Numbered from the stretch's first letter, positions 34,628 through 47,333 are shown. The stretch is DNA of 64,000 nt from Capsaspora owczarzaki ATCC 30864 (GCF_000151315.2 NW_011887297.1:1550847-1614846); one strand, 5' to 3'. Numbers and translations: made by a program. The notes: generated by a model not told the origin, from the sequence alone.

Positions 34628-34844
34628 CCTTGACTTTGACGGACGCGTCGAGCCCGTGCCAGGCCTCGCAGATGGAGCGCAGGACGTCGGGAGTGAAGGA
34701 CTGCACAATGACCGAGGCGCACCACGGATCGTCTGCAGGCAGTCGCTTCTGCAGCCACAGCGCAATGTCAGCCGTTGGCACATGCGATGCTGCTGCTGCG
34801 GCTGCTGCTGTTGCTGCTGCCGTAGCTGCGGTTGTTGCGGACAT
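31864..34844 (-). CDS. NELFA: Negative elongation factor A (NELF-A)
   Basis: Subunit of NELF, which holds RNA polymerase II in promoter-proximal pausing. Seven exons: 34629-34844, 34282-34498, 33977-34189, 33825-33899, 33623-33748, 33344-33472, 31864-33233; 781 aa, all in phase. The N-terminal half matches the family: [51 protein letters not shown] and [20 protein letters not shown] charged helix follows ([20 protein letters not shown]). The last ~400 residues are Pro/Gly/Gln-rich, ending in five tandem YQQQP units and QSQDLL. The conserved C-terminal segment of animal NELF-A (NLSLTREQM-like) is not visible. Intron 1 has a CA repeat. Confidence 0.88.
34588..34625 (+). repeat. (CA)n microsatellite in NELF-A intron 1
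   Basis: Uninterrupted CA dinucleotides, about 19 units, immediately next to the donor of exon 1. Confidence 0.95.
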
Positions 34845-35336
34845 GCAGACGTTTGGTTCAATGCACAAAGACTGAGCTGCTCGTTTTTTGTTTTTTTTTT
34901 TTTCGTTTTTGGCGGGAACTTTTTCACAATGTTTGATCAGAATGCTGTAGTGCCAATCTCTTGCTCTGTGATGACAAGTGTCGGTCAGCTACATGTCAGT
35001 CAGTGGGTGGATGGGTCAGCCCCGACGAACTGTAAACTGCCGATCGCTGCAGCAGCATTGGAATTTGAGCTTTTGGCTTGCTTTGCTTCGGCAATGGTCA
35101 GTCGCGCGGCCAATCGGCTTGTGCAGCACACTTTGAGCAAGACACTCTGTCATCTGCATGAACCTAGCTCGGTACGAATGCGACGATCGCTTCACAGTTT
35201 TGCGTTGTTGATCAATGAATCCAATAAATTTGGACGTTCGGCAGTCCTTTCATTCTTGATTTTACTTTCTTTGACCCCCTTTTTTCTTTTCTGCTCGTTT
35301 TGTGTCTGAGTGCATTACTTTGTTCCTGCGTTCACG
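34845..35336. other. Divergent promoter region NELF-A / myosin I
   Basis: About 492 bp between two start codons. T-rich near 34885-34905 and 35270-35290. No gene seen. Confidence 0.5.
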
Positions 35337-36055
35337 ATGCCGCCGAAGAGGAAAGGAACGCCTGGACAGCGCGCCGTGACCGAGCCGCCAAAGTCGGGCG
35401 ACATGAAGAAGCCGCAGAAGGCGCACTACGGCGACACGAAAAAGCGCGCTGTTGGCGTCGACGACATGACGATGCTCTCCAAAGGTCAGCCAGCAAAGTG
35501 AACGCAACAACGCAGGCCATGGCGAGCTCGAGATGGAGGGACGTGGACGCGGAGGGGCGGGTGAGCGGGGGGGGGGAGTCAGTAGCGGCGGAAGGGGAGG
35601 CAGATTTGAGAGGCGAGCGATCGGATGATGGCTCGCTCCGTTCGCTTCGACGCTCAGCTGGACGCACACTTGCAGACTGCACTGCTTGTTGGATTCAGTG
35701 CGAGGCAGTTGCTTGCTGAGGAGGCCAATGAATGGGAGTCTAAAGTGAAGATCGAAGCAGGAATGAGTTGGAAAAAAAAAAAAAGCAGAAACCAAAAACA
35801 AAAAAAACAACGAAGCAAGTGACTTGATTGACGATTTGCAGCCGAACTGTGCAGCGACAGGAGTGATGATCGAGAGTCAGAGACAGAAAGCGGAGGACAG
35901 CGTTGAAAGATAGACAGGAGAGTGGGAGAAGGAGAAAGAGAGTGGAAGAAGGAGAAAGAGAGGGAGAGAGGGAGAAAGAGAAAAAAAAAAAAAAAAAAAG
36001 AAAGAAGGAAGGAAGGAATTGCTGCGGTCATTGGAATTGCATTGGAATCGCATGC

Positions 36056-36092
<37 letters not shown>

Positions 36093-39000
36093 GTTCTGTC
36101 TCATCGCACTCTCGTTCGCACTTTGCCGCCAGCAATGCAGTCGAGCCAATCCGATCGCAAGCACAGAATGCACTCGTGCTCGTGATGAACAGCGAACTCA
36201 CAAATCTGCAATCAGCCAAAAAAAAAAAAAAAAAAAAAAAGCTGGATGGAATTGCCTCCTTCCTTATTCAGCAGTTTTCAATGTGCTGAGCATTGAGTAT
36301 TGAGTGGGAAAGCGGCTCCACCACTCAACTCATGCGAGCCAACAAGAAGAAGAAGAAGGCAAAGACAAGTAGATATTGAACGAGTCATCGCACGCGAAAA
36401 CAGGAAAAAAAACAGGGGAACAAAAACCGGAAACAAGAAATCTGAACTCACAATCGATCGTCTGTCTGTCTGCTCTGGTCACAGTCCAAAACGAAAACAT
36501 CAACGACAACCTCAAGCTCAGATTCGAAAACAAGACCATCTACACGTACATTGGCCACGTCCTCATCTCGGTCAACCCGTACCGCGACTTGGGCATCTAC
36601 ACGACGGAGGTTGGTTTTGGAATTTTGTTTGAGGCTGAACGCGTCCTTGCGGAGGCTCATCCGCCAATTTCCGGTTGCTTTTTGTTGCGAGCGTAGATCC
36701 TCGAGTCGTACACTGGCAAAAACCGCATCGAGATGCCACCGCACGTCTTTGCGATCGCCGAGGACGCGTACCGCACCATGAGCGCTTATTCGGAAAACCA
36801 GGTATGGGGTGCAATCTCTAGAATGCGGGACTTGCCAGCAGTGTGCGATTGAGAAAGCTTGCCACTCACTCACTCGCTCGTGTTGTTGTTGTTGCTGTAC
36901 ATGCTAGTGCGTCATTATCTCTGGCGAGTCGGGAGCAGGCAAGACGGAGGCTGCCAAGAAGATTATGCAGTATATTGCTGCCGTGTCTGGTGGTGGCAAC
37001 AAAGCCGAGCACGGTACGCCCTTGAATTTGGATTCTTTGGATGTTCGTTGTGGCTCTGGAACTAATTTTCCGCGACCTACTGCGACAAAACAACAACAGT
37101 GAAAGACATGCTCCTCGCCACCAACCCTGTCTTGGAGGCCTTTGGAAACGCCAAGACACTCCGAAACAACAACTCGTCGCGCTTTGGCAAGTACTTTGAG
37201 ATTGAGTTTATCGACGGCTCGCCCGGTGGCGGCACAATTCACAACTACCTGCTGGAGAAGGTAATTGGAATTCGGAAGGAACAGATCAATGACTCAAACA
37301 GCGCTTTTTTTTTTGGCATTCTCACTTTGTTGTTTTTGCCCATTGTCTTCTTCTTGCCCTTCTTCCTCTTCTTGTTGTTGATACTGCGCAGTCCCGCGTC
37401 TCATCCCAAATCCGTGGCGAACGCAACTTTCACATCTTCTACCAGCTGTGCCGCGGCGCGTCGCAAAAGTGGCAGACGGATTTCAGCATCTACGGCCCCG
37501 AGTCGTTCACGTACACGTCGCAGGCGGGATGCTTGGACGTGCCCGGGATGGACGACACCCAGGACTTTGCCGAGACGCTGAATGCGCTCAAGATCATTGG
37601 CGTGCCAGAAAAGGAGCAGTACGACTTGTTCCGTCTCGTGTCGGCCGTCCTCTGGCTCGGCAATGTCGAAATCGCCGAGAATGCCGACCAGGCGTATGTG
37701 ACCGACCCCAGCACGCTGGCACATGTTGCGTACTTGCTCGAGGTTCCCCAAGAGATGCTCGACGCGTGCTTCCGCGAGCGCCAGGTCGAGACCAAGCGCG
37801 GTGGCCGACGCGGCACCTTGTACAATGTGCCGTTGAACGGCGCGCAGTCAGCGGCGGTGCGTGATGCCTTGTCCAAGTCCATCTACAATCGCATCTTTGA
37901 CTGGCTGGTCGAGCGCATCAACGTCGTCCTGTCTGTCAAAACCAACCAGCCGCTGGTGGTCGGCGTGCTGGACATTTACGGCTTTGAAATCTTTGACAAG
38001 AACGGCTTTGAGCAGCTGTGCATCAACTATGTCAACGAGAAGCTCCAGCAGATCTTTATCGAGCTCACGCTCAAGGCCGAGCAGGAAGAGTACGAGCGCG
38101 AGGGCATCCAGTGGACGGCCATTCCCTTTTTTAACAACAAGATTGTGTGCGATCTGATTGAAGAGCGCCGCCCGCCCGGCATTCTTGCCATCATGGACGA
38201 CGCTTGCGCGACCGCGCACGCCGATCCGGAGGCTGCCGACCGCTCCTTGCTCCAGCGTCTCGGCACCCTCTCGTCGAACGCGCACTTCTCGTTGGGCGGC
38301 GTCAGCTTTATCATCAAGCACTACGCTGGCGACGTCACGTACGACGGCGCCGGCATGACGGAGAAGAACAAGGACCAGCTGGTCGTCGATTTGCTCGAGG
38401 TCATCAACGCCTCGTCCAATGCCTTCCTGAACAAGCTCTTCCCTGAAAAGGCGGATCGCGACACCACCAAAAAGCCCACGACGGCTGGATTCAAGATTCG
38501 CACTTCCTGCAACGAGCTTGTCGAGGCCCTGATGCAATGCAACCCGCACTACATTCGCTGCATCAAGCCCAACGAGAGCAAGTCGCCCACGGAGTACGAC
38601 ACGAAACGATGCCTGCACCAGATTCGGTATCTCGGCCTGCTCGAGAACATTCGCGTGCGTCGCGCTGGTTTTGCCTACCGTCAAGTCCACGAAAAGTTCC
38701 TCGAGCGCTTCTACCTGCTGTCGCGCCGCACTTCGTATGCCGGCGAGTACACTTGGCAGGGCGATGCCGTTGGCGGAACCCGATGCATTCTGGAAGACTG
38801 CGGCATTGCGCGCGAGGAGTGGCAGATGGGTCGGTCCAAGACCTTTTTGCGCCACCCAGAGTCGCTGTGGGCCCTGGAGCACCTGCGTGAGAGGTACTGG
38901 CACAACATGGCCATGAAAATCCAGCGTGCGTGGCGCGGCTTTTTGCGCTACCGCAACGAGTGTGCTATCCGTGTCCAGCGCGCCTACCGCTCGTGGGTGG

Positions 39001-41352
39001 GTCTGCGCACCTTTTTGCAAATGCGAGACTATGGCCACGACGTGCTCAGCTTCCGCAAGGAGCGCCGTCGCTTCTCGCTCATCTCGCAGCGTCGCTACTT
39101 GGGTGACTATGTTGATTTCCGCTCGGACATGACGCTGCAGGGCGCGTGCGGTCCGACCATTGGGCGCGAAAACACAATCTTTTCATGCCGTTGCCAAGTG
39201 CTCGTGCACAAGCTTTTGCGGGCGAGCAAGCCTGCCCCGCGCTTCCTCGGCGTGACCGACCAGGCCATGTACCTGATTGCGGCAACCGTGGAGAAGAACA
39301 TGGCTGTGCTCACGCTCGAGCGCCGCATCCCGCTGTCGTCGATTGGTGGTTTCTCCCTGTCGCCCTACCAGGACGACTACATTGTGGTCCACGTTCCGAC
39401 CGAGTACGACACCGTGCTCATCACGCCGTTCAAGACCGAGCTCGTCACGACCATTGCGTGGCATCGCGGGGGCAATGTGCAGGTGGACGTGCAAGCCAAC
39501 ATTGAGTTTTCCAAAAAGCCCGGCAAGAAGAGCGTGCTCGAGTTTGCCAAGGACGAAATGGCCGGCACCGAAGGTGTGTTGAAGAAGGGCAAGATTGTGG
39601 TGGCCTCTGGCTCGCCGTCCAACTCGGTCTCCGACCCTCCGTGCCGCAAGCGCCAGGCCGCTGCTCAGCCAATCACCAAGGGCCGTCTTCTTAAGAAGGG
39701 CGGTCCCTCGAATCGACCTGCCAACAATGGCGCAGCTGCGAATGGCGGCGGTGCCAGCGCCTCGAGCGCCTCGGCTGCTGGCAAGAGTGCTGGCAGTTCG
39801 AAGGGCGCGGCGCCTGTGGCTCCGCCTCAGAGAAGCGACAAACCGGCCGCCGCGGCTTCCAATGCGGCGCCAAAGTTCCGTGCGACCTTCCAGTACGACT
39901 CGACCGACCCTGGTGAGCTTTCCTTCCCCGAAGGAGCAGTTCTCGAGGTCCTCAAGAAGGATCCCAATGGCTGGTGGCATGCCAAGTACCAGGGCCAGGA
40001 GGGATGGGTGCCATCCAACTATCTCGTGGAGGTGATTGAGGCCAAGGCAGCGCCTGCACCTGCAGCAGCTCCCAAGCGTGCAGCACCTGCAGCTGCAGCT
40101 GCTCCGGCCGCCGACGACAGGGACGAGGACGAGTCGAGCGGTCGAGGCACGGTTTCTCGTGCTGCCGCCGCCGCGCCCAAGCCTTCTGGTGGCGTGGCCA
40201 TGCCTGCTGCTGCGGCTGGAGGCACATTGCGAAAGGCTCCTGGCGCGCCCGCCGGTGCTGGTGCCGGTGGTGCTGCTGCTGGTGCTGGATCAACTCTGGC
40301 TGGAGGGACTGGCACGCTGCGCAAAGCGCCTGCAGCCCCAGGTGCCGCTTCTGCTGCCGCTGCCGCTGCTGTGCCAAAGCCAGCCCTCAAGCCAGTGTGA
40401 AGCCGCCGGGCTCTGACTCGGCTGTTCTCACCAAGCCGAAGCCCGCGACCACTCCGGCTGCTGCTTCTGCTGCGAGCTCGGACGACTGGGGCGAGGATGC
40501 CGCAGAGCCTGCGGCCGTTGCACCCAAGCCCAAGCCTGCCGCTGCGTCCGCCGCATCACCGCTCAAGCCCGCCGGACCTCCCAAGCCAGCTGCCGGCGCC
40601 GCCACCAAGCCTGGCGTTACTGCTCCGGCCATGAAGCGACTGTCCTCTGGCGCCGCCACCGCGACCTCGACTCCGTCTCCTACACGCCGTCAGCCTGCTG
40701 CTGGCGCTGGTGCTGGTGCTGCCGGTGCTGCTGCCTCTCCGGGAGCTGCCACTCGACCAGCGCCAGGAGCTGGACCGGCGGCTCCCAAGCCCGCTGTTGG
40801 CGCGGCGGCGCCCAAGCCTGCTGCTCCTGCGTCTGCTGGCGGCCCGGTGGCTCCCAAACCCGCACCCGGTCCTGGCGCACCGAAGCCGGTTCCAAGCGCA
40901 ACTGCACCAAAGCCCGCTCCAGGCGCTGCTGCTCCGAAGCCGGCGCCCAGTGCCGGAGCGCCCAAGCCCGCTGTTGGTGCAGTTGCGCCCAAGCCTGTGC
41001 CATCCGCCGGTCCTCCAAAGCCAGCTGCACCCGGTCCAGGCGCCGCCGCACCCAAGCCCGTGGCGAGCAAACCAGCGCCCGCCCCAGCTTCCAAGCCGGC
41101 GCCCGCTTCCGCTCCCAAGCCAGCTGCAGCCGCACCGAAGCCCGCCGCCGCCGCAGCAGCAGCGCCGAGCAACCCCGTTCTTGCCAAGGTGAGTTTTGTT
41201 TGATGAGTTGTTTTTTTTTTTTTGAATGCTTTGATACTCACTTTTGACTTTTGGGCCTTTCTTGTTTTTGTTTTATCTGATCCCTCTCGTTTCAGGCATT
41301 GCCAAAGCGCCAAGACTCGGACGACGAAAATAATGACGACGAGTGGGATTAA
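35337..41352 (+). CDS. Long-tailed class I myosin, with frame break before the acidic tail
   Basis: Actin motor linking membranes to the cortex. Exons: 35337-35484, 36485-36609, 36697-36801, 36908-37013, 37100-37260, 37392-~40395, ~40397-41188, 41296-41352. Motor: [12 protein letters not shown]-loop [11 protein letters not shown] (~131), switch [11 protein letters not shown], switch [17 protein letters not shown], actin-site [13 protein letters not shown]. Two IQ motifs (~720), TH1 domain (~770-960; [19 protein letters not shown]), and SH3 (~1041-1098; [17 protein letters not shown]...WVPSNYL). The frame stops at TGA 40398-40400 after an Ala/Pro/Gly stretch, but the overlapping frame continues with the same Pro-Lys-Ala composition for 264 codons. 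It then splices in phase to a final exon ending [11 protein letters not shown], an acidic Trp motif of the Arp2/3-binding type. Confidence 0.92.
36058..36088 (+). repeat. (CT)n microsatellite in myosin intron 1
   Basis: The 1000-bp first intron also holds purine-rich GGGAGAAAGAG repeats (~35920-35980) and A runs at ~35981-35999 and ~36219-36240. No coding content. Confidence 0.85.
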
Positions 41353-41566
41353 ATCCTCCCTTGGTCGCCTGACTCTTTTGGAGTCAATCATTGCTCTTGA
41401 TATCAGTGTGTTCTTTGTATAAATGTGAGAAAGTTTAGCGTGGCATGAAATGATTAAACTTAACCAAAAAAAAAAAAAACCTTCATTTCGATCAGCTACA
41501 GTTTCGTGTTCTGTTCAAAAAACCGCACAACGCATGCAAACATAAAATTGAACAGCATTTCCCGCA

Positions 41567-43246
41567 TCATGCATCCAGTAGGCGGTTGGTGGCGCGCATC
41601 ACGTCATTGTTCGACTGACGAAGCGCGTCCAGCACGGCTTCTCGCGTAAAGCCCATGCTTGTGAGCTGCTCGACAATTTCGTCCGACGGTGGCTCTGGCT
41701 CGCGGCGAGCAGCTGGGGGAGCTCGCGCGCGTGCCTCTGAGTTTGGCTGGAAAAATGGGGTCTGTGGTCATGAATTGGCGTCAGTTGGGAAAAGCAGAGC
41801 AGAGAACGTGAAATCGCCACACTTATGAGCATGGCTTCGCTCATACCTGAATATCTGGCCGACGGGCACGGCGCACACGCACACCAACAGTGTCGCGAGA
41901 GTCGGCAGAGCCAAACCAAGGCTCGACATGACTGGAGAAAAATCGTACAATCGCACTCGGAAGCAGGAGGGATTGAACACTGGCAATGTTACTGCGGTAC
42001 AAGAGTCCAGCCATCACGCCGCACACTGCAGACACGACAGAGCTGGAGCCACCGACTGCAAGGAGCTGTTCATGGCATGGGGCGCAGAGTGATGCAAAAG
42101 TTAGACAAGATTCAAGTCGTCAAGGTTCAGAGAATTGAACCACCGCTGTACCTGAATCGCCGCAATATACGCAAAGGACTTGTGAGAGAGCTTCACGCCG
42201 CAGAATCGATAGGGCTGCGAGGCAGGGACTTCGAAAAAGAACTGCACGAGCAAAGCGTAGATGATACCGTAGCTGCATGTGGAATTGAGCCGGGATGGGG
42301 TTGGGGTAGAGTGAAGGGACAACGGTGTCAAAGTGTTGCCGATGCGTGAGAGACGGACGAGATTGAAAGCACACAAATGGTTGCCAAATACAAAACCAGG
42401 CGCGATGCTCAAAGTCTCCTTGCAACGAAACTCACAGGCCAGACGCCGCAGAGAAGGCTTGTGATTGCACGACAACGACGGCACTCAGTTGAAGAAGTGT
42501 AGCGAGCGCTCCTGCAACCAGGACAAGCGACTGTGCAGGCGGTAGAGAGGGTCAGTGGCGTGCGAAAGCGGCTTTGTCAAAAAATCTTGTTAAGATACAA
42601 GAAGCACCATACCGCAAACTTGGCTGATCCGTATTGACGCTCAAGGACGCGCATGTGGTACAACACGGCAGCACCCACGACGAGTTCCGATGGGGAGGAG
42701 AACATGACTGGTTGCGTGAGCAGCCGCCAAACCTGAGAAATACAGCCACACAGCGTCCAAAGGGAACCGTGCAGACTGAGCGATCGCGGCAAAACAAGCA
42801 AAGACTTTGCGTCGAGGACACCCCAATCACGCAAGCGTGCGGTGGTGCTATGTGCGGCGGGCTTGCTGGCTGAAGCTTGTCAGGAGCGAACAAACAATAC
42901 CTGGAGTCCCGCGACTGCGGCAGGGCTGAACGCGAGGCCCATGTCGGCTGCCGAGCCACCGTGCAGATGGTAGTACGCAGCGAGCGTGGTTGCGCCAGAG
43001 AGGCAGAGCAAGCCTTTGGTGACGGAGGCACTGTCTGTGAAATTTGAGCATCAGCAGCAGACTGTGAGTGGATGTGTCTGTGCCGCTCCCACTCTCAGTC
43101 TCGCGTGCAATCGCTTTGGGGAATGGGATGAGAATGCTGGTGGTCATGACATGATGGCTGGGATGGATGGATGGATGGATGCACGACCAAGCAGCAGAGA
43201 AACAGCGAACGCAACGAATGAATGGCTTACAAAGACCAGCCGTCAT
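41567..43246 (-). CDS. UBAC2: UBA domain-containing protein 2 (rhomboid-like ER protein)
   Basis: Rhomboid-fold ER membrane protein with a C-terminal ubiquitin-binding UBA domain, implicated in ERAD and lipid-droplet control in animals. Seven exons: 43231-43246, 42901-43034, 42613-42732, 42436-42530, 42152-42272, 41847-42065, 41567-41746; 294 aa (human 344), all in phase. The first coding exon is only 16 nt (MTAGL plus one base). Family matches: SASVTKGLLCLSG, LQVWRLLTQPV, HMRVLERQYGSAKFA, KSFAYIAAIQ, VCGVMAGLLYRS. UBA (about 250-290): DEIVEQLTSMGFTREAVLD then ALRQSNNDVMRATNRLL. No catalytic rhomboid GxSx/His pair is visible, as in other UBAC2 proteins. Confidence 0.92.
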
Positions 43247-43703
43247 CGCTTCAAGAATAGCTCGGTCGAAGTGTAGAAAGTGTGCGAGACAAAAAGAGTT
43301 GGACTGAGCAAGCAACGTAGATTAAGATGATGAACGATGGTGTCTTGGAGTGTCGAAGTCGAATGCCGACAAGTAGCGGTCAAAACGCAACAAGGGTAAG
43401 AGTTGAGCGTGAATGCGTTGAAATGGGTAGACCTCACTCACTCACTCACTTCACTCACTCACTCGACGCCAAAATCCAGCAAAACGGCAACGCGTCCTTG
43501 TTTTGCACAGTGATTTTGGTGATTCATACTCAGTCTGAGTAGCACAGGACAGTCTTTGGATTTTTGAAGTTGTTCGACCAGCGACGTAGATTCAACCCAG
43601 CGCTGCTCGTATCACTCCGCAGCCAGAGCCATAACAAACAAGCAAAAAGTCCCTCTACTCTCTACCAATACCAACAGAAGTAGAACTCTGCAAGACAGGA
43701 AAG
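43247..43703. other. Divergent promoter region UBAC2 / PRA1-family gene
   Basis: About 457 bp with a CACT/CTCA tandem stretch at ~43434-43465. No gene seen. Confidence 0.5.
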
Positions 43704-44814
43704 ATGAGCGTCAAGCTGCGAGGATGGGGCGAGTTCTTTGAGACGGCGCGGTTTACGCTGCCTCCAGGCCTGTCTGAGCTCGTCCGGTCGAACAAGGACA
43801 TGGCAGCCAACTTCAAGGACCTTGCGCGGGGCGGCTCTGGCAACGGGCTGCGACGCCTCGCAACGCGCATCGAGTCCAACCTCATCTACTTTCAAGTCAA
43901 CTACCTCGTCATTGTCCTGCTCTCGTTCCTCTACGCAAGGTGCGTTGCCTGCCATTGTTGTTGCTGTTGTTGTCGTTGTTGTTGTTCGTTTGGTGCCTTC
44001 GTCTGGGTTGATGCAGTTGTCGACTGCAGATGTTCGTTCCTCCCTTCTCGATTCGCTGCTGCTCGTCATCACAACGCGCGTTCGACTCGGCATGGCATAC
44101 AAAGACACCCATTATTGCTCTTGCTCACTGAACGAACCTCTGTTTGATTTTTTTTTTGGCTTGTCATCTGTCACAACGCTGCTGGTGTTGCCACAGCATC
44201 CACGAGCCAATGATTTTGGTCGCGCTCGTCATTGGCGCAGGCATGATTGGCTACGTTGTGCAGCATCCAATGATCAAGATTGGCGACAAGTTCTTCAACC
44301 AAGAACAAGGTTACTTTGCCTCCGTCATTGGTAAGCTCTCCTGCACGATCGCGTTGTCAAAAGTTGTAATGGCTGACCTGACTGCTTTGTCGATCTGGTT
44401 TGCTGCCACGCAGTCACCGTCAACCTCATCTTTGCGTTCTCCGGCATCCTCTTCTTCAAGTGCTTGTTTCTTTCGCTGGCCGTCGTCATTCTGCACGCCA
44501 CATTCCGAATCCACTCGGCAAAGGCCTCCATTGTGAATTGGTTTACTCGAGTGACTGGCAAGGAGCAGCTCGAAGACCTGTTCACGCCAAATGTAAGGGC
44601 TGACGTGCATGGTTGGACGGAAAAAAATGTGCAGAAACCGTTGACAGGCTCAACATGAATTCATCCTTGCAAACAGGAGGACGACGATGAAATTCTGCCA
44701 CGTACATCCCGTGCGCGTACTGGTAGCAAATCTAACATGCAAGAGTCAATCTACAGCTCGCCGACAAAGAATGGTGAGCTTCGATCTCGCCACCTCCCCT
44801 ATCGAGAGCAATGA
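43704..44814 (+). CDS. PRA1 family (prenylated Rab acceptor) membrane protein
   Basis: Multi-pass Golgi/ER protein of the PRA1/PRAF/ARL6IP5 family, acting in Rab and vesicle trafficking. Exons: 43704-43939, 44197-44330, 44414-44592, 44677-44814; 228 aa. The family signature is clear: RLATRIESNLIYFQVNYLVI VLLSFLYA, then hydrophobic pairs (PMILVALVIGAGMIGYVV; VTVNLIFAFSGILFFKCLFL) and ILHATFRIHSAKASIVNW. The acidic/basic tail EDDDEILPRTSRARTGS is cytosolic. A GTGAGC donor inside the last exon (~44773) means an alternative or further 3' exon is possible. Exact PRAF subgroup not assigned. Confidence 0.88.
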
Positions 44815-45065
44815 ATGGCGGTTTGACAGCAAAGTCAGAATTGTGTCTGCCGCTGCCCGTCCGCCCCTTCCAGTTTTCCAGTAGCTCTTGTACTTGTCCA
44901 CGTGTCTTGCTGCGGTGGTCTGCAAAACTTGCTGCAAAAACGTCGTGTCATTTTGTGTGTTCAGAGTGATTTATTGCAAAATCAAACAAACCAGCAACAA
45001 AAAAAATCGAGAAACCAAAGCGACCAACACCCGCTCTCAAAGCTAAATGGACTCCATTGCTAGCA

Positions 45066-46711
45066 TCATGCTTCATCGTCGTCGTCATCCTCGGCATCAA
45101 AGAGAGACTCATCAATCTGGATTCAACAAACCAACAAACAAAAATCAGACCAGCCAATTCAGGACACAAACACCCACATTTGCTCTCAACCCGATCAACC
45201 CGTGCTCCCGAGCAATCGTACAGCAACAGAAGAAGGACCGGCAGCTGACGAGGATGAAGCAGCAGCTTCGCTCTCGTCGTCTTCAGCAGTTTCGTCTTCC
45301 TCGGGAATGTTGTCGGCCTCTTGGGGTGTCTCTTCCTCGTCGCTGTATGTGTCAGTTTCGCGGACGTATGTCTCGTCATCGGCTTCATCGTCATCTTGGA
45401 ACAAATCGGGACGGAAGGCGAAGAGCGTTCGGCCACTAAGACCAAAGCCGCGGCCAGCCTTGGCGGTTTCTTCTTGCTTTTTCATTTCTTGGGCTTGAGT
45501 TTCTTTCTGCAAGTTGTCAAGAGCGAGTAGGTGCAGATGTGACAAAGGATGATGCGAGAAGCAACCCCCCCCCCAAAAAAAAAAAAAAATTCGCTTCCAG
45601 GTGAGACGAGACAAAAACGATGGCAAACATGCACAGGTCCTCAGTGCGGCGACAGCGACATCGACTCCTCCACACTGACCTTTGCCGCAAGTTGCTTCTC
45701 TTTCCAGGCAAGGAAGCTTTCGAGAGTGACGGGTGTCAACTTGCCGCCATGCTTGGAAGCGAGATTTGCGCGCTTGAGAGTTGAAGGAACAGACAACGGC
45801 AGAGCAGAGCAACACCACAGTGAGACATCCTGACACGAAGCCGCCACGATAAAACACCCGACAGTGCAAATGCAAGCAAAATAAAACAATCGCTTCCTCG
45901 AGACATGCATGTACCGACCTCCGATTCGATCAGCTCCTCGAGAGAAATCTCCTCCTTTTCGAGCTGCTTGGCATCACGTTTGAGCACAAAGCCTGGGGGC
46001 AAGGCATGCTTGTAGATGCACTTTTCTCCGGAAGGGCACTCCCAGAACCAGCCGTACAAGTTCTTCTCGATGGCTTCGAGGAAGTACTTGCACACAATGT
46101 CTGTGGCGTTCTTCTTTGCGTTATCCGTGCCGTGCTTCTTCTCGACGGCTTCTTGTAGCTGCTCTTGGCTCCATTCGTCCATCTTTGACGTTCCCTCGGC
46201 CGCGGCCTCACCATAAATTGATCGCTTCTCGCCCTTGCGTTCGAGAGCGAGGTCGTGCGAAAACCGGCACTTGTTGCCCTTCTGGCAGGTGCCCGCCTTG
46301 AAAAAGGCGCACACAACAGACATGGGATCGGCGCCTACCCTCGAGTGCAAACCGAAAAATACGAAACAGCGAAAAGCGACAGGCAACAGGCAGGGTGAGA
46401 ACATGACAAAAAAAAAAACAGATTGCGCAACCAAACCATCGTCCAAGCCTGAGCCTGAGCCTGCGCGTACCAACGGCGACTTTCTGCTGGACGGGAGCAT
46501 TGAGCACCGGCTTGAACAAGTCACGTTCCAAGTCGTCGTCGTCGTCCTTGGGGCGTCGTGGCATGCCCGTTGGGCGCGAATTGAAGCGGCTGTCGATTGA
46601 CTTTTGCACATTGGCGATGAAATCCTGTTGCTTTTTGCCTGCGGTTTGTTTGAGCAGGAGTGGGTTAAGAGAGTGAGTTGTTGCCAGGTGAAGCACAAGC
46701 ACGGGATAGAG

Positions 46712-46773
<62 letters not shown>

Positions 46774-47333
46774 CATGGAGCACGAAGAGCCAGCCATCCA
46801 CATGCCAATAAAAAAAAAAATAAAATAAAAAAAAAACCGATAAAACTGTACCTTTCTTATTCTTGAGACCGAACGTCTTGTCGTCCATGATCTTGTCCTT
46901 CTACTCGAGCATACAAGAACAGTGGAGAGTGAGAGAGAGAGGGAGAGAGAGCAGTGGAGACGATAGAGGGAGTGAGCGACAGCAGCAACAACAGCAATGT
47001 GAGATCTAGGAAAAAGCGTGCGCGCGCCGACCGCTCAGCGGACAACAACGCATTGAGTGTACGGTATGGACGCAGGGTGAAGAGTGCGACATCATGACCA
47101 CCAGGGACGGCGGGGGCGGGGGGAACACTTGGGCGGGCGAGCGAGGCAAAGGTCGCATGGACAATGGTCAGCCAGCCAGCACAGCTTTGCGGCTCGTCTG
47201 GTCCGTCCAGCATCCAGGGTGCAGATGATATGCAAAGTGTAATGAAGGGGAGAGAGAATAAATAAGCAGGGAGAGCCAGCTCGTATCGTACCGCCTTGTT
47301 GACGGTCTTCGTCGACGCCTTCTTTGGCGGCAT
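45066..47333 (-). CDS. ZC3H15: Zinc finger CCCH domain-containing protein 15 (DFRP1)
   Basis: DRG family regulatory protein 1, which stabilises the ribosome-associated GTPase DRG1. Seven exons: 47292-47333, 46852-46900, 46471-46638, 45919-46334, 45680-45772, 45222-45506, 45066-45116; 367 aa, all in phase. [14 protein letters not shown] and [12 protein letters not shown] open the protein. Two CCCH fingers follow: [20 protein letters not shown], and [11 protein letters not shown]...[40 protein letters not shown] and [12 protein letters not shown] are the DFRP family blocks. The acidic C-terminus ends [15 protein letters not shown]. Intron 2 holds a GA microsatellite. Confidence 0.96.
46714..46773 (+). 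repeat. (GA)n microsatellite in ZC3H15 intron 2
   Basis: About 60 bp of GA dinucleotides with one AA interruption near the right end. Confidence 0.95.

Noticed and set aside
37848-39038. 396-codon minus-strand ORF
   Set aside because: Antisense shadow of the myosin motor exon, whose motifs are unambiguous.
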